Positions 1-10,456 of a stretch of 37,906 bases of DNA are shown in pieces. The DNA is from Holophagaceae bacterium (GTDB lineage Bacteria > Acidobacteriota > Holophagae > Holophagales > Holophagaceae), in contig PLUC01000051.1 of the NCBI GenBank assembly GCA_003165415.1, positions 1-37,906 on the forward strand, in the 5' to 3' direction. The notes below the pieces were generated by a model, which saw only the letters and a program-made list of their open reading frames with translations, was not told the DNA's origin and ran no database searches. The translations under genes and the position numbers were made by a program. The first letter of the stretch is position 1. Every line of letters starts with the position of its first letter.

Positions 1-466
1 GGATCCGGCACAGGCTCACCAGGGTGCCCTGGTTGCGCAGGATGGACTCGGTGATCTGGCTCACCACCGGCGACAGGCGCTCCACCTGGATCTGCTTGCC
101 CAGGCGCACGTCGCCCAGGACCGAGTGGATCACCTTGTTGGCTTCCTTCTGGATCTGTTTGGCGAAGCCCAGTTCTTCCGCGTGGGAGGTCTTCTCGCCG
201 GCCTGGAGCTTGGGGTCGGGCGTCTCCAGGATCCTGGTCGTGAGGTCCGCCTGCACCTCCGCCTGGGTCGGGGCCTGGCCGGAATCGATGCCCTTGATGG
301 TGTCGATGTAGACCTCGGAGATGCCGCTCTCGATGATCTTCTGCAGGTCGCTTTCCTTGCGCAGCATGAAACTGTTGCGGAGAAAGGAATGGTCCATCCA
401 GCCACAGTTGAGGTCGTGGATGAACATGCCCAGTTTCAAGTCGGCCTTGCAGACTTTTTTGATCAT
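1..466 (-). CDS. HD-GYP-type c-di-GMP phosphodiesterase, N-terminal DUF3391-like part (truncated by window edge)
   Basis: Minus-strand frame starting at ATG 466 reads MIKKVCKADLKLGMFIHDLNCGWMDHSFLRNSFMLRKESDLQKIIESGISEVYIDTIKGIDS..., typical of the DUF3391 domain before HD-GYP; open to position 1. This frame is not in the supplied ORF list because it runs off the edge. Confidence 0.75.
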   Translation of the reverse strand, partial: MIKKVCKADLKLGMFIHDLNCGWMDHSFLRNSFMLRKESDLQKIIESGISEVYIDTIKGIDSGQAPTQAEVQADLTTRILETPDPKLQAGEKTSHAEELGFAKQIQKEANKVIHSVLGDVRLGKQIQVERLSPVVSQITESILRNQGTLVSLCRI

Positions 467-674
467 AGGTCCATCGCCACCCCAGGCTCTCATACGATAT
501 CGTCGAGCCCGGCAGGTGTCATGAAAATACTCCGTGCATGACCGGGGAATGTCTCCGATAACCATGGGGAAAAGGCGATTTGCATAAAAAAGGACAAGCC
601 CGCGTCACCGGCCGATGACGGTTCCAGGCCTGGCCGATTAGCAACCGCTGGGCCCAGACTTCCTTCATTCCGGC

Positions 675-1013
675 ATGGGGCTTGATCCCTCCCTGTCCAT
701 GCGCGACATGCTCATGCCCCTGCTCAGAACCTGGCTCCTCGCACTGGCCCTCCTGCTGGCCTCATCCGGGGCGCTGCTCCAGGCCGGCTCCCGCCCGCCG
801 CCCGAGCACCCCATCAACCTGAACACCGCCACCGTGACCGAGCTCATGCAACTGCCCCGGGTGGGCCCCAAGACCGCCCAGCGGATCGTCGCCTTCCGCG
901 AGGAGCACGGCTCCTTCCAGCGCCCGGAGGACCTCATGAACGTCAAGGGCATTGGCGAAAAGACCTTTCTCCGGCTGCGGCCCTACATCACCGTGGACGA
1001 CACCGGAGCATGA
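675..1013 (+). CDS. comEA: ComEA-like helix-hairpin-helix DNA-binding protein with N-terminal signal/TM segment
   Basis: INLNTATVTELMQLPRVGPKTAQRIVAFREEHGSFQRPEDLMNVKGIGEKTFLRLRPYI is a canonical ComEA HhH domain; hydrophobic N-terminus. Confidence 0.85.
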   Translation: MGLDPSLSMRDMLMPLLRTWLLALALLLASSGALLQAGSRPPPEHPINLNTATVTELMQLPRVGPKTAQRIVAFREEHGSFQRPEDLMNVKGIGEKTFLRLRPYITVDDTGA

Positions 1014-1534
1014 GCGCCGGCGCCGTTCGGATCCCGGCCGGCTTCAGCCTGCTGGAGGCGACCCTGGTGCTGGGGCTCATCGGCATTCTGGGCGGTCTGG
1101 CCGCGTTCGCGCTGACCGCGGGCAGCCCGGCCCTGAACGCGGTGCAGGGCGAGCTGCGGGCCAGCGTGGAGCAGGCCTTCCTGCTGGCCCGGGCCAGGGG
1201 CTGCCCCGTGCGGGTGGCCCTGGGGGGCCACGTTCCGGACTGTCGGGGCCGGCGGGATTGCGCCCAGGTCCTGCCGCTGGCCCTGCCCCGGGGCGTGCGC
1301 TGGGGCATCCCCCATCCCGCCTTCCCCCTGCCCCCGGGCATGGAGGACACCCGCCGGGCCCACCTCACCGGCCAGGCCCATCCCTGCATCACCGTGAGCC
1401 CCGGGCGCACCGCCGAGGCCAGCACCTGGTTCCTCACCGACGGGCGGGACGCCGTGTGCCTGCGCCTGTCGGACAACGGCCGGCTCACGCTCCTGCGCTG
1501 GCGCCACCGGCAGCGTCGATGGGTGAGGGAGTAG
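1010..1534 (+). CDS. GspH/FimT family type IV pilus/type II secretion pseudopilin
   Basis: Type III signal-like GFSLLEATLVLGLIGILGGLAAFAL; start overlaps the comEA stop (ATGA); Arg-rich C-terminus NGRLTLLRWRHRQRRWVRE. Confidence 0.8.
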   Translation: MSAGAVRIPAGFSLLEATLVLGLIGILGGLAAFALTAGSPALNAVQGELRASVEQAFLLARARGCPVRVALGGHVPDCRGRRDCAQVLPLALPRGVRWGIPHPAFPLPPGMEDTRRAHLTGQAHPCITVSPGRTAEASTWFLTDGRDAVCLRLSDNGRLTLLRWRHRQRRWVRE

Positions 1535-1536
1535 CC

Positions 1537-2250
1537 ATGAAAATGTCCGATCTTTCCCCCGACCAGCGTCCCCGGGAGCGCCTCCTGGCGGGCCGGGGCG
1601 AGGAACTGAGCGACGCCGACCTGCTCGCCCTGCTCTGGGGCACCGGGCGGCGCGGCCTCAGCGCCGTGGAGGCGGCCCAGGAGCTGCTCACCCGCTGCGG
1701 CGGCCTGGCTGGGATCCTGGTCCAGGGGCTGGGGGACTGGACCGCGCTGCCCGGCATCGGCCCGGCCCGGGCCTGCCAGTTGTGGGCCGCCCAGGAGCTC
1801 TGCCGCCGGAGCCGGCGCGGCGGCCAGACCCCTCCGCGCATCAACTCCCCTCGCGCCTGCGGCGCCTACCTTCTGTCCCGCTGCCACGGCTGGACCGAGG
1901 AGCGCTTCGGCCTGCTCGCCCTGAACAGCAAAGGCGACCTCCTGGCCGACCGGATCCTCAGCCAAGGCACCAGCAACGCCACCCTCATCAGCCCCCGGGA
2001 GTTCTACCGCGAGGCCCTGCGCTACGGCGCCAGCACCGCCGTGGCCTTCCACAACCACCCCTCCGGCGACCCCACTCCCAGCCGGGAGGACATCCTGCTC
2101 ACCCGGCGCCTGCGCTCCGCCGGGGAAGCTTTGGGGGTACCCCTGGGCGACCACCTCATCGTCGGCCGGGACCGGTTCCACAGTTTCCGGGCGGCGGAAG
2201 GGTGGGATGGGGTAGGCGTTGTCAGCCGAACATGTTCTTCACCACCATGA
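1537..2250 (+). CDS. radC: RadC family JAB/MPN domain protein
   Basis: Internal start of the 952..2250 ORF (MKMSDLSPDQRPRERLLAGRGEELSDADLLALLWGTG...), HhH region and C-terminal AFHNHPSGDPTPSREDILLTRRL metal-binding motif. Confidence 0.92.
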   Translation: MKMSDLSPDQRPRERLLAGRGEELSDADLLALLWGTGRRGLSAVEAAQELLTRCGGLAGILVQGLGDWTALPGIGPARACQLWAAQELCRRSRRGGQTPPRINSPRACGAYLLSRCHGWTEERFGLLALNSKGDLLADRILSQGTSNATLISPREFYREALRYGASTAVAFHNHPSGDPTPSREDILLTRRLRSAGEALGVPLGDHLIVGRDRFHSFRAAEGWDGVGVVSRTCSSPP

Positions 2251-3115
2251 TGGCCATGGCGGGATTGGCGGCGAGGCGGCGCTTGAGGTAGTGCACGGCA
2301 TACTTCCATTCTTCCGCGAAGGGGACGTAGAGCCGCACGATCTGGCCCCGGGCGATGATGTCCTTCTGGATCTGGGTGCGGGGCACGCCCAAAAGCATCT
2401 GGAACTCGTAGGCATCCTTCGCCACCCCCCGCTTGTCCAGGAACTCGATGCAACGGTGGATCAGGGGCTCGTCGTGGGTGGCGATCTCGGGGTAGTGGCC
2501 GTGGTCGAGCAGGGTCTGGACGTAATCGAACAGCTTCTGCTTCATGGCCGGCTTGTCCTGGAGGGCGGCTTCGGCCGGCTCCTTGTAGATGCCGATGCAG
2601 ATGCGCACCCTGCAGGGCTTCGTGTGCAAGGCCTTGATGTCATCGCCGGTGCGGAACAGGCGGCTCTGCAGCACGGTGCCGAAATTGTCGAACTCGTCCC
2701 GGACGGCCTTGAACATCTGCAGGGTCCGGTCGGTGAAGTTCCGGTCTTCCATGTCCAGGGTGATGCGCAGCCCCTGGGCGTCGGCCGCCGCGGCGATGCG
2801 GCGGAGGTTGTCCTGGCAGTAGGCGACGCTCTCGTTGATGCCCAGCTGGGTGGGCTTGAGGCTGATGCTGGCGAAGGAGCGGCCCTTCAGGGCCTCGATC
2901 ATGCGGAAATAGACCTGGACGGTGGCTTCCACGTCCTCCCGGCGGAACACTTCCTCGCCCAGCAGGTCGATGGTGGAAGACAGGCCCAGCTTGCTGTGCA
3001 GCTCGTCAGCCTTGGACACGCCGGCGGAGACACCCTTCCCGGCGATGTAGGGGGAAGCGAAGATCCGCACCAGAGGTGCTGGCATCAGGTCCACGATCGT
3101 GCGTTTGAGGTCCAT
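2222..3115 (-). CDS. Proline dehydrogenase (monofunctional)
   Basis: 297 aa with SISLKPTQLG, ITLDMED, RVRICIGIYKEP, EIATHDEPL, EFQMLLGV and RLYVPFAEEWKYAVHYLKRRLAAN motifs of the ProDH barrel. Confidence 0.93.
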   Translation of the reverse strand: MDLKRTIVDLMPAPLVRIFASPYIAGKGVSAGVSKADELHSKLGLSSTIDLLGEEVFRREDVEATVQVYFRMIEALKGRSFASISLKPTQLGINESVAYCQDNLRRIAAAADAQGLRITLDMEDRNFTDRTLQMFKAVRDEFDNFGTVLQSRLFRTGDDIKALHTKPCRVRICIGIYKEPAEAALQDKPAMKQKLFDYVQTLLDHGHYPEIATHDEPLIHRCIEFLDKRGVAKDAYEFQMLLGVPRTQIQKDIIARGQIVRLYVPFAEEWKYAVHYLKRRLAANPAMAIMVVKNMFG

Positions 3116-3160
3116 GATTCTTCTCCCTATGACTCGTTGTGACCCAAGGTTTACTTACGC

Positions 3161-3180
3161 TTCCATCAAGTTGAATGGAA
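3161..3180. promoter_or_regulatory. Near-palindrome in divergent proDH/lysR intergenic region
   Basis: TTCCATCAAGTTGAATGGAA, outer TTCCAT/ATGGAA arms. Confidence 0.4.
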
Positions 3181-3212
3181 AGTCATAGGTTGCTCAATTG
3201 ATATTTTTCTTT

Positions 3213-3228
3213 GTCAAGTTAGTTTGAC
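3213..3228. promoter_or_regulatory. LysR-type operator candidate
   Basis: GTCAA-GTTAGT-TTGAC inverted repeat (T-N11-A format) upstream of the lysR start at 3249. Confidence 0.4.
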
Positions 3229-3248
3229 TAAAGCGTAATCTCTTCTCC

Positions 3249-4145
3249 ATGGACCTGACCACCTCCTCGATCACCCAGCTGCGGGCCTTTGAAGCGGTTG
3301 GCCGCCATGGCAGCTTCAAGCGGGCGGCTGAGGAACTGTTCGTGACCCAGGCGGCGCTCAGCCACCATGTGCGCCACCTGGAGCAGGACCTCGGGGTGCA
3401 GTTGATCCGCCGTCTGCATCGGCGGATCGAGCTGACGGCCGAAGGCTCCCAGCTGCTGGCGGGTTGCTCCGCGCCGCTGGAGGCCTTGGCCGCGGCCCTG
3501 CGCAACATCCGGCGCGCGGTGAAGGAGGATTCGCTCACGGTGAGCGTGCCTCCCTATTTTTCGCTGCGCTGGCTGACGCCGAGGCTGGGCAGCCTGTGGC
3601 TGCGCCATCCGGGCATCAACCTGGTCCTGCACCACACCTATCAGACCGTGGATTTCTTGCACGACCGGATCGATGCCGGCATCACCTGGGGTCACGGCAA
3701 GTGGCCGGAGGTGGAATCGACCCTGCTGATGACCAGCCGGCTCACCCCTATCTGCACCCCCGGGTACTTGGAGAGGCTGGGGCGCAAGCTGGTGCCCAGG
3801 GATCTGCTCGGCCACACGCTGTTCTACGAGTTCGACCGGGCGCACTGGCAACAATGGTTCGCGGCCGCCGGGGTTCCAGACCCGGGCCCCTTCGCCTCGG
3901 TCCGCATCGACGACACCCATGCGCTCAGAAGGGTCGTGCTGGATGGGCACGGCTTCGGCCTGTTCTTTGTGGAGCTGATCCAGGAGGATGTCCGCTCGGG
4001 GCGACTGGTGCAGCCCTTCGACCTCTGGATTGATCTCGGCTGTGCCTACTACCTCAATCGTCCCAGGGCCACCCCCATGAGTGCGAAGCTGCAGACCTTC
4101 AGCACATGGATCATGGAGGAGGTGGCCAGGAACCCCTACGTCTAA
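3249..4145 (+). CDS. LysR-family transcriptional regulator (GcvA-like)
   Basis: N-terminal wHTH LRAFEAVGRHGSFKRAAEELFVTQAALSHHVRHLEQDLGVQLIRRLHRRIELTAEG and substrate-binding domain. Confidence 0.93.
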   Translation: MDLTTSSITQLRAFEAVGRHGSFKRAAEELFVTQAALSHHVRHLEQDLGVQLIRRLHRRIELTAEGSQLLAGCSAPLEALAAALRNIRRAVKEDSLTVSVPPYFSLRWLTPRLGSLWLRHPGINLVLHHTYQTVDFLHDRIDAGITWGHGKWPEVESTLLMTSRLTPICTPGYLERLGRKLVPRDLLGHTLFYEFDRAHWQQWFAAAGVPDPGPFASVRIDDTHALRRVVLDGHGFGLFFVELIQEDVRSGRLVQPFDLWIDLGCAYYLNRPRATPMSAKLQTFSTWIMEEVARNPYV

Positions 4146-4186
4146 GGGGTTGCCAACAACCACTGAAAGACTAGAATTGTATCACT

Positions 4187-4200
4187 GGTGCCCTTGCACC
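4187..4200. promoter_or_regulatory. Inverted repeat upstream of TA operon, possible autoregulatory operator
   Basis: GGTGC-CCTT-GCACC immediately before the antitoxin start. Confidence 0.3.
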
Positions 4201-4216
4201 TCCTTCAAGGCTACTC

Positions 4217-4477
4217 ATGCTGCCAAGACTTGTTCCCGTCACCGACATCAAGCGCAAGGCCACCGAGATCATCGAGGCCCTTCAGCGGGAGCAGGAGCCA
4301 CTGCTCATCACCGAGCATGGCCGTGAGGCAGCCATTCTAATGGATGTGAGCAGTTACCGTATGCAGGAACGAAAGATCGAACTTCTGGAGGGGATCATCC
4401 GTGGCCAAAAAGCCATGGCTGAGGGGCGAACCCAAACACATGAAGACGTCATGGCCCGGACGGCCAAATGGAGCTGA
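4217..4477 (+). CDS. Type II antitoxin, Phd/YefM family
   Basis: VTDIKRKATEIIEALQREQEPLLITEHGREAAILMDVSSYRMQERKIELLEGI; overlaps the downstream toxin by 10 nt. Confidence 0.85.
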   Translation: MLPRLVPVTDIKRKATEIIEALQREQEPLLITEHGREAAILMDVSSYRMQERKIELLEGIIRGQKAMAEGRTQTHEDVMARTAKWS

Positions 4478-4782
4478 CCATCCTGTGGACTGAGCCTGCC
4501 GCGGAACAGTTCAGCGAACGGCTCGCCACTATTGGCAATTTCAGTCCTGACGTCGCTCGCCGTCTGCGCCAGCGAGTGGATCTGAGCCTTCGCCATATCG
4601 CCAGATTCCCGGACCTGGGGCGGTGGGTGCCTGAATTCGGCACCGGTTTCTATCGCGAGATCCTGGTGAAACCTCTTCGGCTTCTGTATGAGTTCCAGGG
4701 CGACAGGCTAGTGGTGACCTATGTCCACCGCCAGGAGGAAGCCATCGGCCCGGACAGTTACAACCTGGAAACCGAGAGCTGA
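4468..4782 (+). CDS. Type II toxin, RelE/ParE family
   Basis: MELTILWTEPAAEQFSERL...RHIARFPDLGRWVPEFGTGFYREILVKPLRLLYEFQGDRLVVTYVHRQEEA. Confidence 0.85.
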   Translation: MELTILWTEPAAEQFSERLATIGNFSPDVARRLRQRVDLSLRHIARFPDLGRWVPEFGTGFYREILVKPLRLLYEFQGDRLVVTYVHRQEEAIGPDSYNLETES

Positions 4783-4797
4783 TTGTCGCGAGGTTCC

Positions 4798-5658
4798 CTA
4801 TTCCAGGTGGTCCTGCTTGAAATCCCAGTAGAGGGTCTGCAGCCGGTCCGTGAGCCTGCCTTTGGCGCCGCCGGCTATGGTCTGGTCGTCCACCCGGATC
4901 ACCGGCATGACTTCCGAAACCGTGCTTGAGATGAACGCCTCGTCCGCGCCCAGGAAATCCTCCAGGCGCAACCGCACCTCCCGCACCTCAATGCCGTCCC
5001 GCCCGGCCAGTTCCATGACCACTTTCCGGGTGGTGCCCGGCAGGATGTTGTCCAGTTCGGGCGTGAACAGGACCCTGTTCTTGATGGCGAAGAGGGTCGA
5101 ACTGGGGCCTTCGGTGAGGTACTTGCCCTGGGTGTCCTCCCGGAAGAACAGGGCCTCGAAGGCGCCGTGCTCCTTGGCGTACTGCTTGCCGAGGACGTTG
5201 GGCAGCAGGTTGATGGATTTGAGATGGCAACAGCCCCAGCGGATGTCCCGGAAGGTGACGGTGGCCACCCCCCGGGTCCAGCAGCCCTCGGGCATCCGGC
5301 GCAGGGGATTGAGCACCATGAAGAAATTCGGCCTGACCCCTTCGGGGAAGGTGTGGTAGCGGGGCGCTTCGCCGCGGGTGAGCTCCAGGTAGAGCTCCCC
5401 TTCAATGATGCCGTTGCGCCTGGACAGTTCGGCGCAGGCCCGCAGCAGTTCTTCCCCGGCGTAGGGGAGCTCCATGCGCAGGGAGGCGGCGCTCTCCCGC
5501 ATCCGCGCCACGTGCTTGCTGAAAAGAAGGAACTTGCCGCCGACGCAGCGGATGACTTCAAAGAGACCGTCGGCGAAACACAGCCCCCGGTCCTGGACGC
5601 TGAGCAGCTTCTCGGTTTCATCGAAGAAGCCGCCGTTGAAGAATATCTGGCTGGTCAT
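4798..5658 (-). CDS. Aminotransferase class IV (branched-chain / D-amino-acid aminotransferase-like)
   Basis: MTSQIFFNGGFFDETEKLLSVQDRGLCFADGLFEVIRC..., LKSINLLPNVLGKQYAKEHGAFEALF, EGPSSTLFAIKNRVLFTPELDNILPGTTRKVVMELA; good RBS before ATG 5658. Confidence 0.9.
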   Translation of the reverse strand: MTSQIFFNGGFFDETEKLLSVQDRGLCFADGLFEVIRCVGGKFLLFSKHVARMRESAASLRMELPYAGEELLRACAELSRRNGIIEGELYLELTRGEAPRYHTFPEGVRPNFFMVLNPLRRMPEGCWTRGVATVTFRDIRWGCCHLKSINLLPNVLGKQYAKEHGAFEALFFREDTQGKYLTEGPSSTLFAIKNRVLFTPELDNILPGTTRKVVMELAGRDGIEVREVRLRLEDFLGADEAFISSTVSEVMPVIRVDDQTIAGGAKGRLTDRLQTLYWDFKQDHLE

Positions 5659-5761
5659 GGGCCTTCCTCCGCGCTCGCACCCGCGACGGGCCAAGACTCA
5701 CCCGACCAAGTGGACGTTTCCATGATCCTGCAAGGAGATGGACGGGTCCGGACAAAAGTGT

Positions 5762-5797
5762 AGCAGCCGTTACGGAGCCTGCTCTGTTACGGCTGCT
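5762..5797. repeat. Hairpin in divergent promoter region
   Basis: AGCAGCCGT...ACGGCTGCT 9-bp perfect arms. Confidence 0.4.
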
Positions 5798-5866
5798 GTG
5801 CCCAGCTCGGGAGTTTAATCAAAACGTGATCTAAAGGTGCTAACATCAGCGCGGCCATGGGCACGT

Positions 5867-8588
<2,722 letters not shown>

Positions 8589-8605
8589 TGCTTCAAGGAG
8601 GGCTT

Positions 8606-8923
8606 ATGCACTACCTGCTGTCCTATGTCACCGCCCCGGACTATCTCCAGCGGCGGGGAGATTTTCGCGACGCGCACCTGGACCTGGCCTGGCAGGCCAG
8701 TGACCGGGGCGAACTGGTGCTGGGGGGAGCGGTGGGCGATCCGGTGGACGGCGCCCTGCTGCTGTTCCAGGGCGACAGCCCGGCCGTGGCCGAGCGTTTC
8801 GCCGCCGCCGATCCCTATGTGCTGAACGGCATCGTCACCAGCTGGAGCGTGCGCCCCTGGACCACGGTGGTGGGCGAGGCCTCGGCCAACCCGGTGCGGC
8901 CGGGGGTCAATCCACGGCGATGA
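8606..8923 (+). CDS. YciI-like (YCII-related domain) protein
   Basis: MHYLLSYVTAPDYLQRRGDFRDAHLDLAWQASDRGELVLGGAVGDPVDGALLLFQGDSPAVAERFAAADPYVLNGIVTSWSVRPWTTV; AAGGAGGG RBS. Confidence 0.85.
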   Translation: MHYLLSYVTAPDYLQRRGDFRDAHLDLAWQASDRGELVLGGAVGDPVDGALLLFQGDSPAVAERFAAADPYVLNGIVTSWSVRPWTTVVGEASANPVRPGVNPRR

Positions 8924-9116
8924 TGACGTTGGACGCCTTGATGATGGCCTGAGCGGCATCGCCGGGCTTGAGCTTCATCCTTTCGGCGGATGACTTGGTG
9001 ATGGTCGAGACGATCTCCACCCCCGGCGAAAGCTGGATGGTGATCTCCGACTCCACCACTCCGTGGGTCACCTGGGTGACGCGGCCTTTGAGGACGTTCC
9101 GGGCGCTGAGTTGCAT
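8907..9116 (-). CDS. Molybdopterin-binding (Mop/TOBE) protein
   Basis: MQLSARNVLKGRVTQVTHGVVESEITIQLSPGVEIVSTITKSSAERMKLKPGDAAQAIIKASNVIIAVD is a canonical 69-aa Mop domain. Confidence 0.92.
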   Translation of the reverse strand: MQLSARNVLKGRVTQVTHGVVESEITIQLSPGVEIVSTITKSSAERMKLKPGDAAQAIIKASNVIIAVD

Positions 9117-9345
9117 GGGCTGCTCCGTGGAAGGTGGGACGATTCTACTCGCCCGCTTGGTTTAGCGTTGGATAAAACATGGAATCCAATTGAAACTTGG
9201 CCTCCACTTCCAATCTGTGGCCAGGCCATTAAAGGTTCACTCCAACGGAAGGCGACCCTTTCCCTGGCTTATGCCATCCTGGTGGCACCACCATCCCCAT
9301 CTCTGCCTGCCCGCCTTGGAAGGACTGGGTTTCCCGGAGTTCCCG

Positions 9346-10032
9346 ATGCACAAGCCGATCGCCCTGCTGGGTGAGCACAACCCGTCCTTTCCGCCGCACG
9401 CGGCCACAGACGCCGCCGTCGGCCATTCCCGTCGCCTGCTGGAGGCGGACATTGATGCCGTCTGGGTATCCACCGAGGACATCACCCCGGACCTGTTCCA
9501 GCGCTTCGGCGCCATCTGGGTGGCGCCGGGCAGCCCGTATAAGAACCTGGAGCAGACCCTCTGGGCCATCCGCCAGGCCCGGAAGGACGGCATCCCCTGC
9601 CTGGGCACCTGCGGCGGGTTCCAGCACATGGTGCTGGAGTACGCCCGCAACGCCCTGGGCTTCCGGGAGGCCCACCACGAGGAATACGATCCCTACGCGT
9701 CCACCCTCTTCATCTCGGAACTCACCTGCTCCCTGGCCGGGCGGACCATGGAGCTGAGCTTCACGCCCGGTTCCCGGGTGGCCGGGATCTACGCTGCGCT
9801 CACCGCCAAGGAGCGCTACTACTGCAACTTCGGCATCAACCCCGACTGCGTCGACGTGCTGAAGGAGGGGCCCCTGCAGTTCACCGGGGCCGATGCCGAG
9901 GGGGAGCTGCGGGTGCTGGAACTGCCCGGCCATCCCTTCTTCCTGGGCACCCTGTACGTGCCCCAGGCCCGCTCCACCGCGGCCCGCCCGCACCCGCTGG
10001 TCACCGAGTTCCTGAGGGCGGCGCTGACCTAA
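9346..10032 (+). CDS. Stand-alone CTP-synthase-C-terminal-like class I glutamine amidotransferase-related protein
   Basis: MHKPIALLGEHNPSFPPHAATDAAVGHS...IWVAPGSPYKNLEQTLWAIRQARKDGIPCLGTCGGFQHMVLEYARNALG...; nucleophile-elbow Cys present. ORF open to 9190 but homology-like sequence starts at 9346. Confidence 0.75.
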   Translation: MHKPIALLGEHNPSFPPHAATDAAVGHSRRLLEADIDAVWVSTEDITPDLFQRFGAIWVAPGSPYKNLEQTLWAIRQARKDGIPCLGTCGGFQHMVLEYARNALGFREAHHEEYDPYASTLFISELTCSLAGRTMELSFTPGSRVAGIYAALTAKERYYCNFGINPDCVDVLKEGPLQFTGADAEGELRVLELPGHPFFLGTLYVPQARSTAARPHPLVTEFLRAALT

Positions 10033-10040
10033 CCTGAGGT

Positions 10041-10444
10041 GTCCGCTGTCCCGCCCCGTCGCGCCTTCCTGTTTCGTTCGGGTCCCGGTGCAATGTACCG
10101 ACCCACCGGTGCGTCAGATCCTTGGAACGTGCTCGGCGGCTTCGCCGCCTGCGCGCGATCCAAGGTCTGACGCAGGCCTTCCCCGCCTGGATTCAAGGTT
10201 GCGGTTCAATGGCAAAGGTGGCGATGGTCTGATCCTATAGGCCCCAAGTCCCGGAATGGTTGCCGCGAAACGTTTTCCAATGACTGGTGACGTATCCAAA
10301 AAACCAGGCGGGAAAGGCCAGCGTGAACTTTTGCAGCGCCCGCAGCGCAGCGAGGACGCTTCAAGAGATTCACGCACCGGTGGGTCGGCGCATCGCCGAG
10401 GGACCCGGACGAAACAGGAAGGCGCGACGGGCGGGACAACGGAC
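10041..10444. repeat. Large nested inverted repeat / BIME-like structured element between two convergent genes
   Basis: Arms 10041-10085 and 10401-10444 complementary with about 2 substitutions and one 1-nt indel (GTCCGYTGTCCCGCC[C]CGTCGCGCCTTCCTGTTTCGTYCGGGTCC). CCGACCCACCGGTGCGT (10099-10115) is perfectly complementary to 10372-10388. Each half has its own internal hairpin. Confidence 0.85.
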
Positions 10445-10456
10445 GCTCCAGTGGTA

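Noticed and set aside
952-2250. 432-aa start for radC
   Set aside because: Upstream portion overlaps the pseudopilin gene and is G/P/R-rich noise; the true start is ATG 1537.
5762-5866. c-di-GMP riboswitch upstream of the HD-GYP regulator
   Set aside because: A hairpin is present but conserved GEMM sequence elements were not found.
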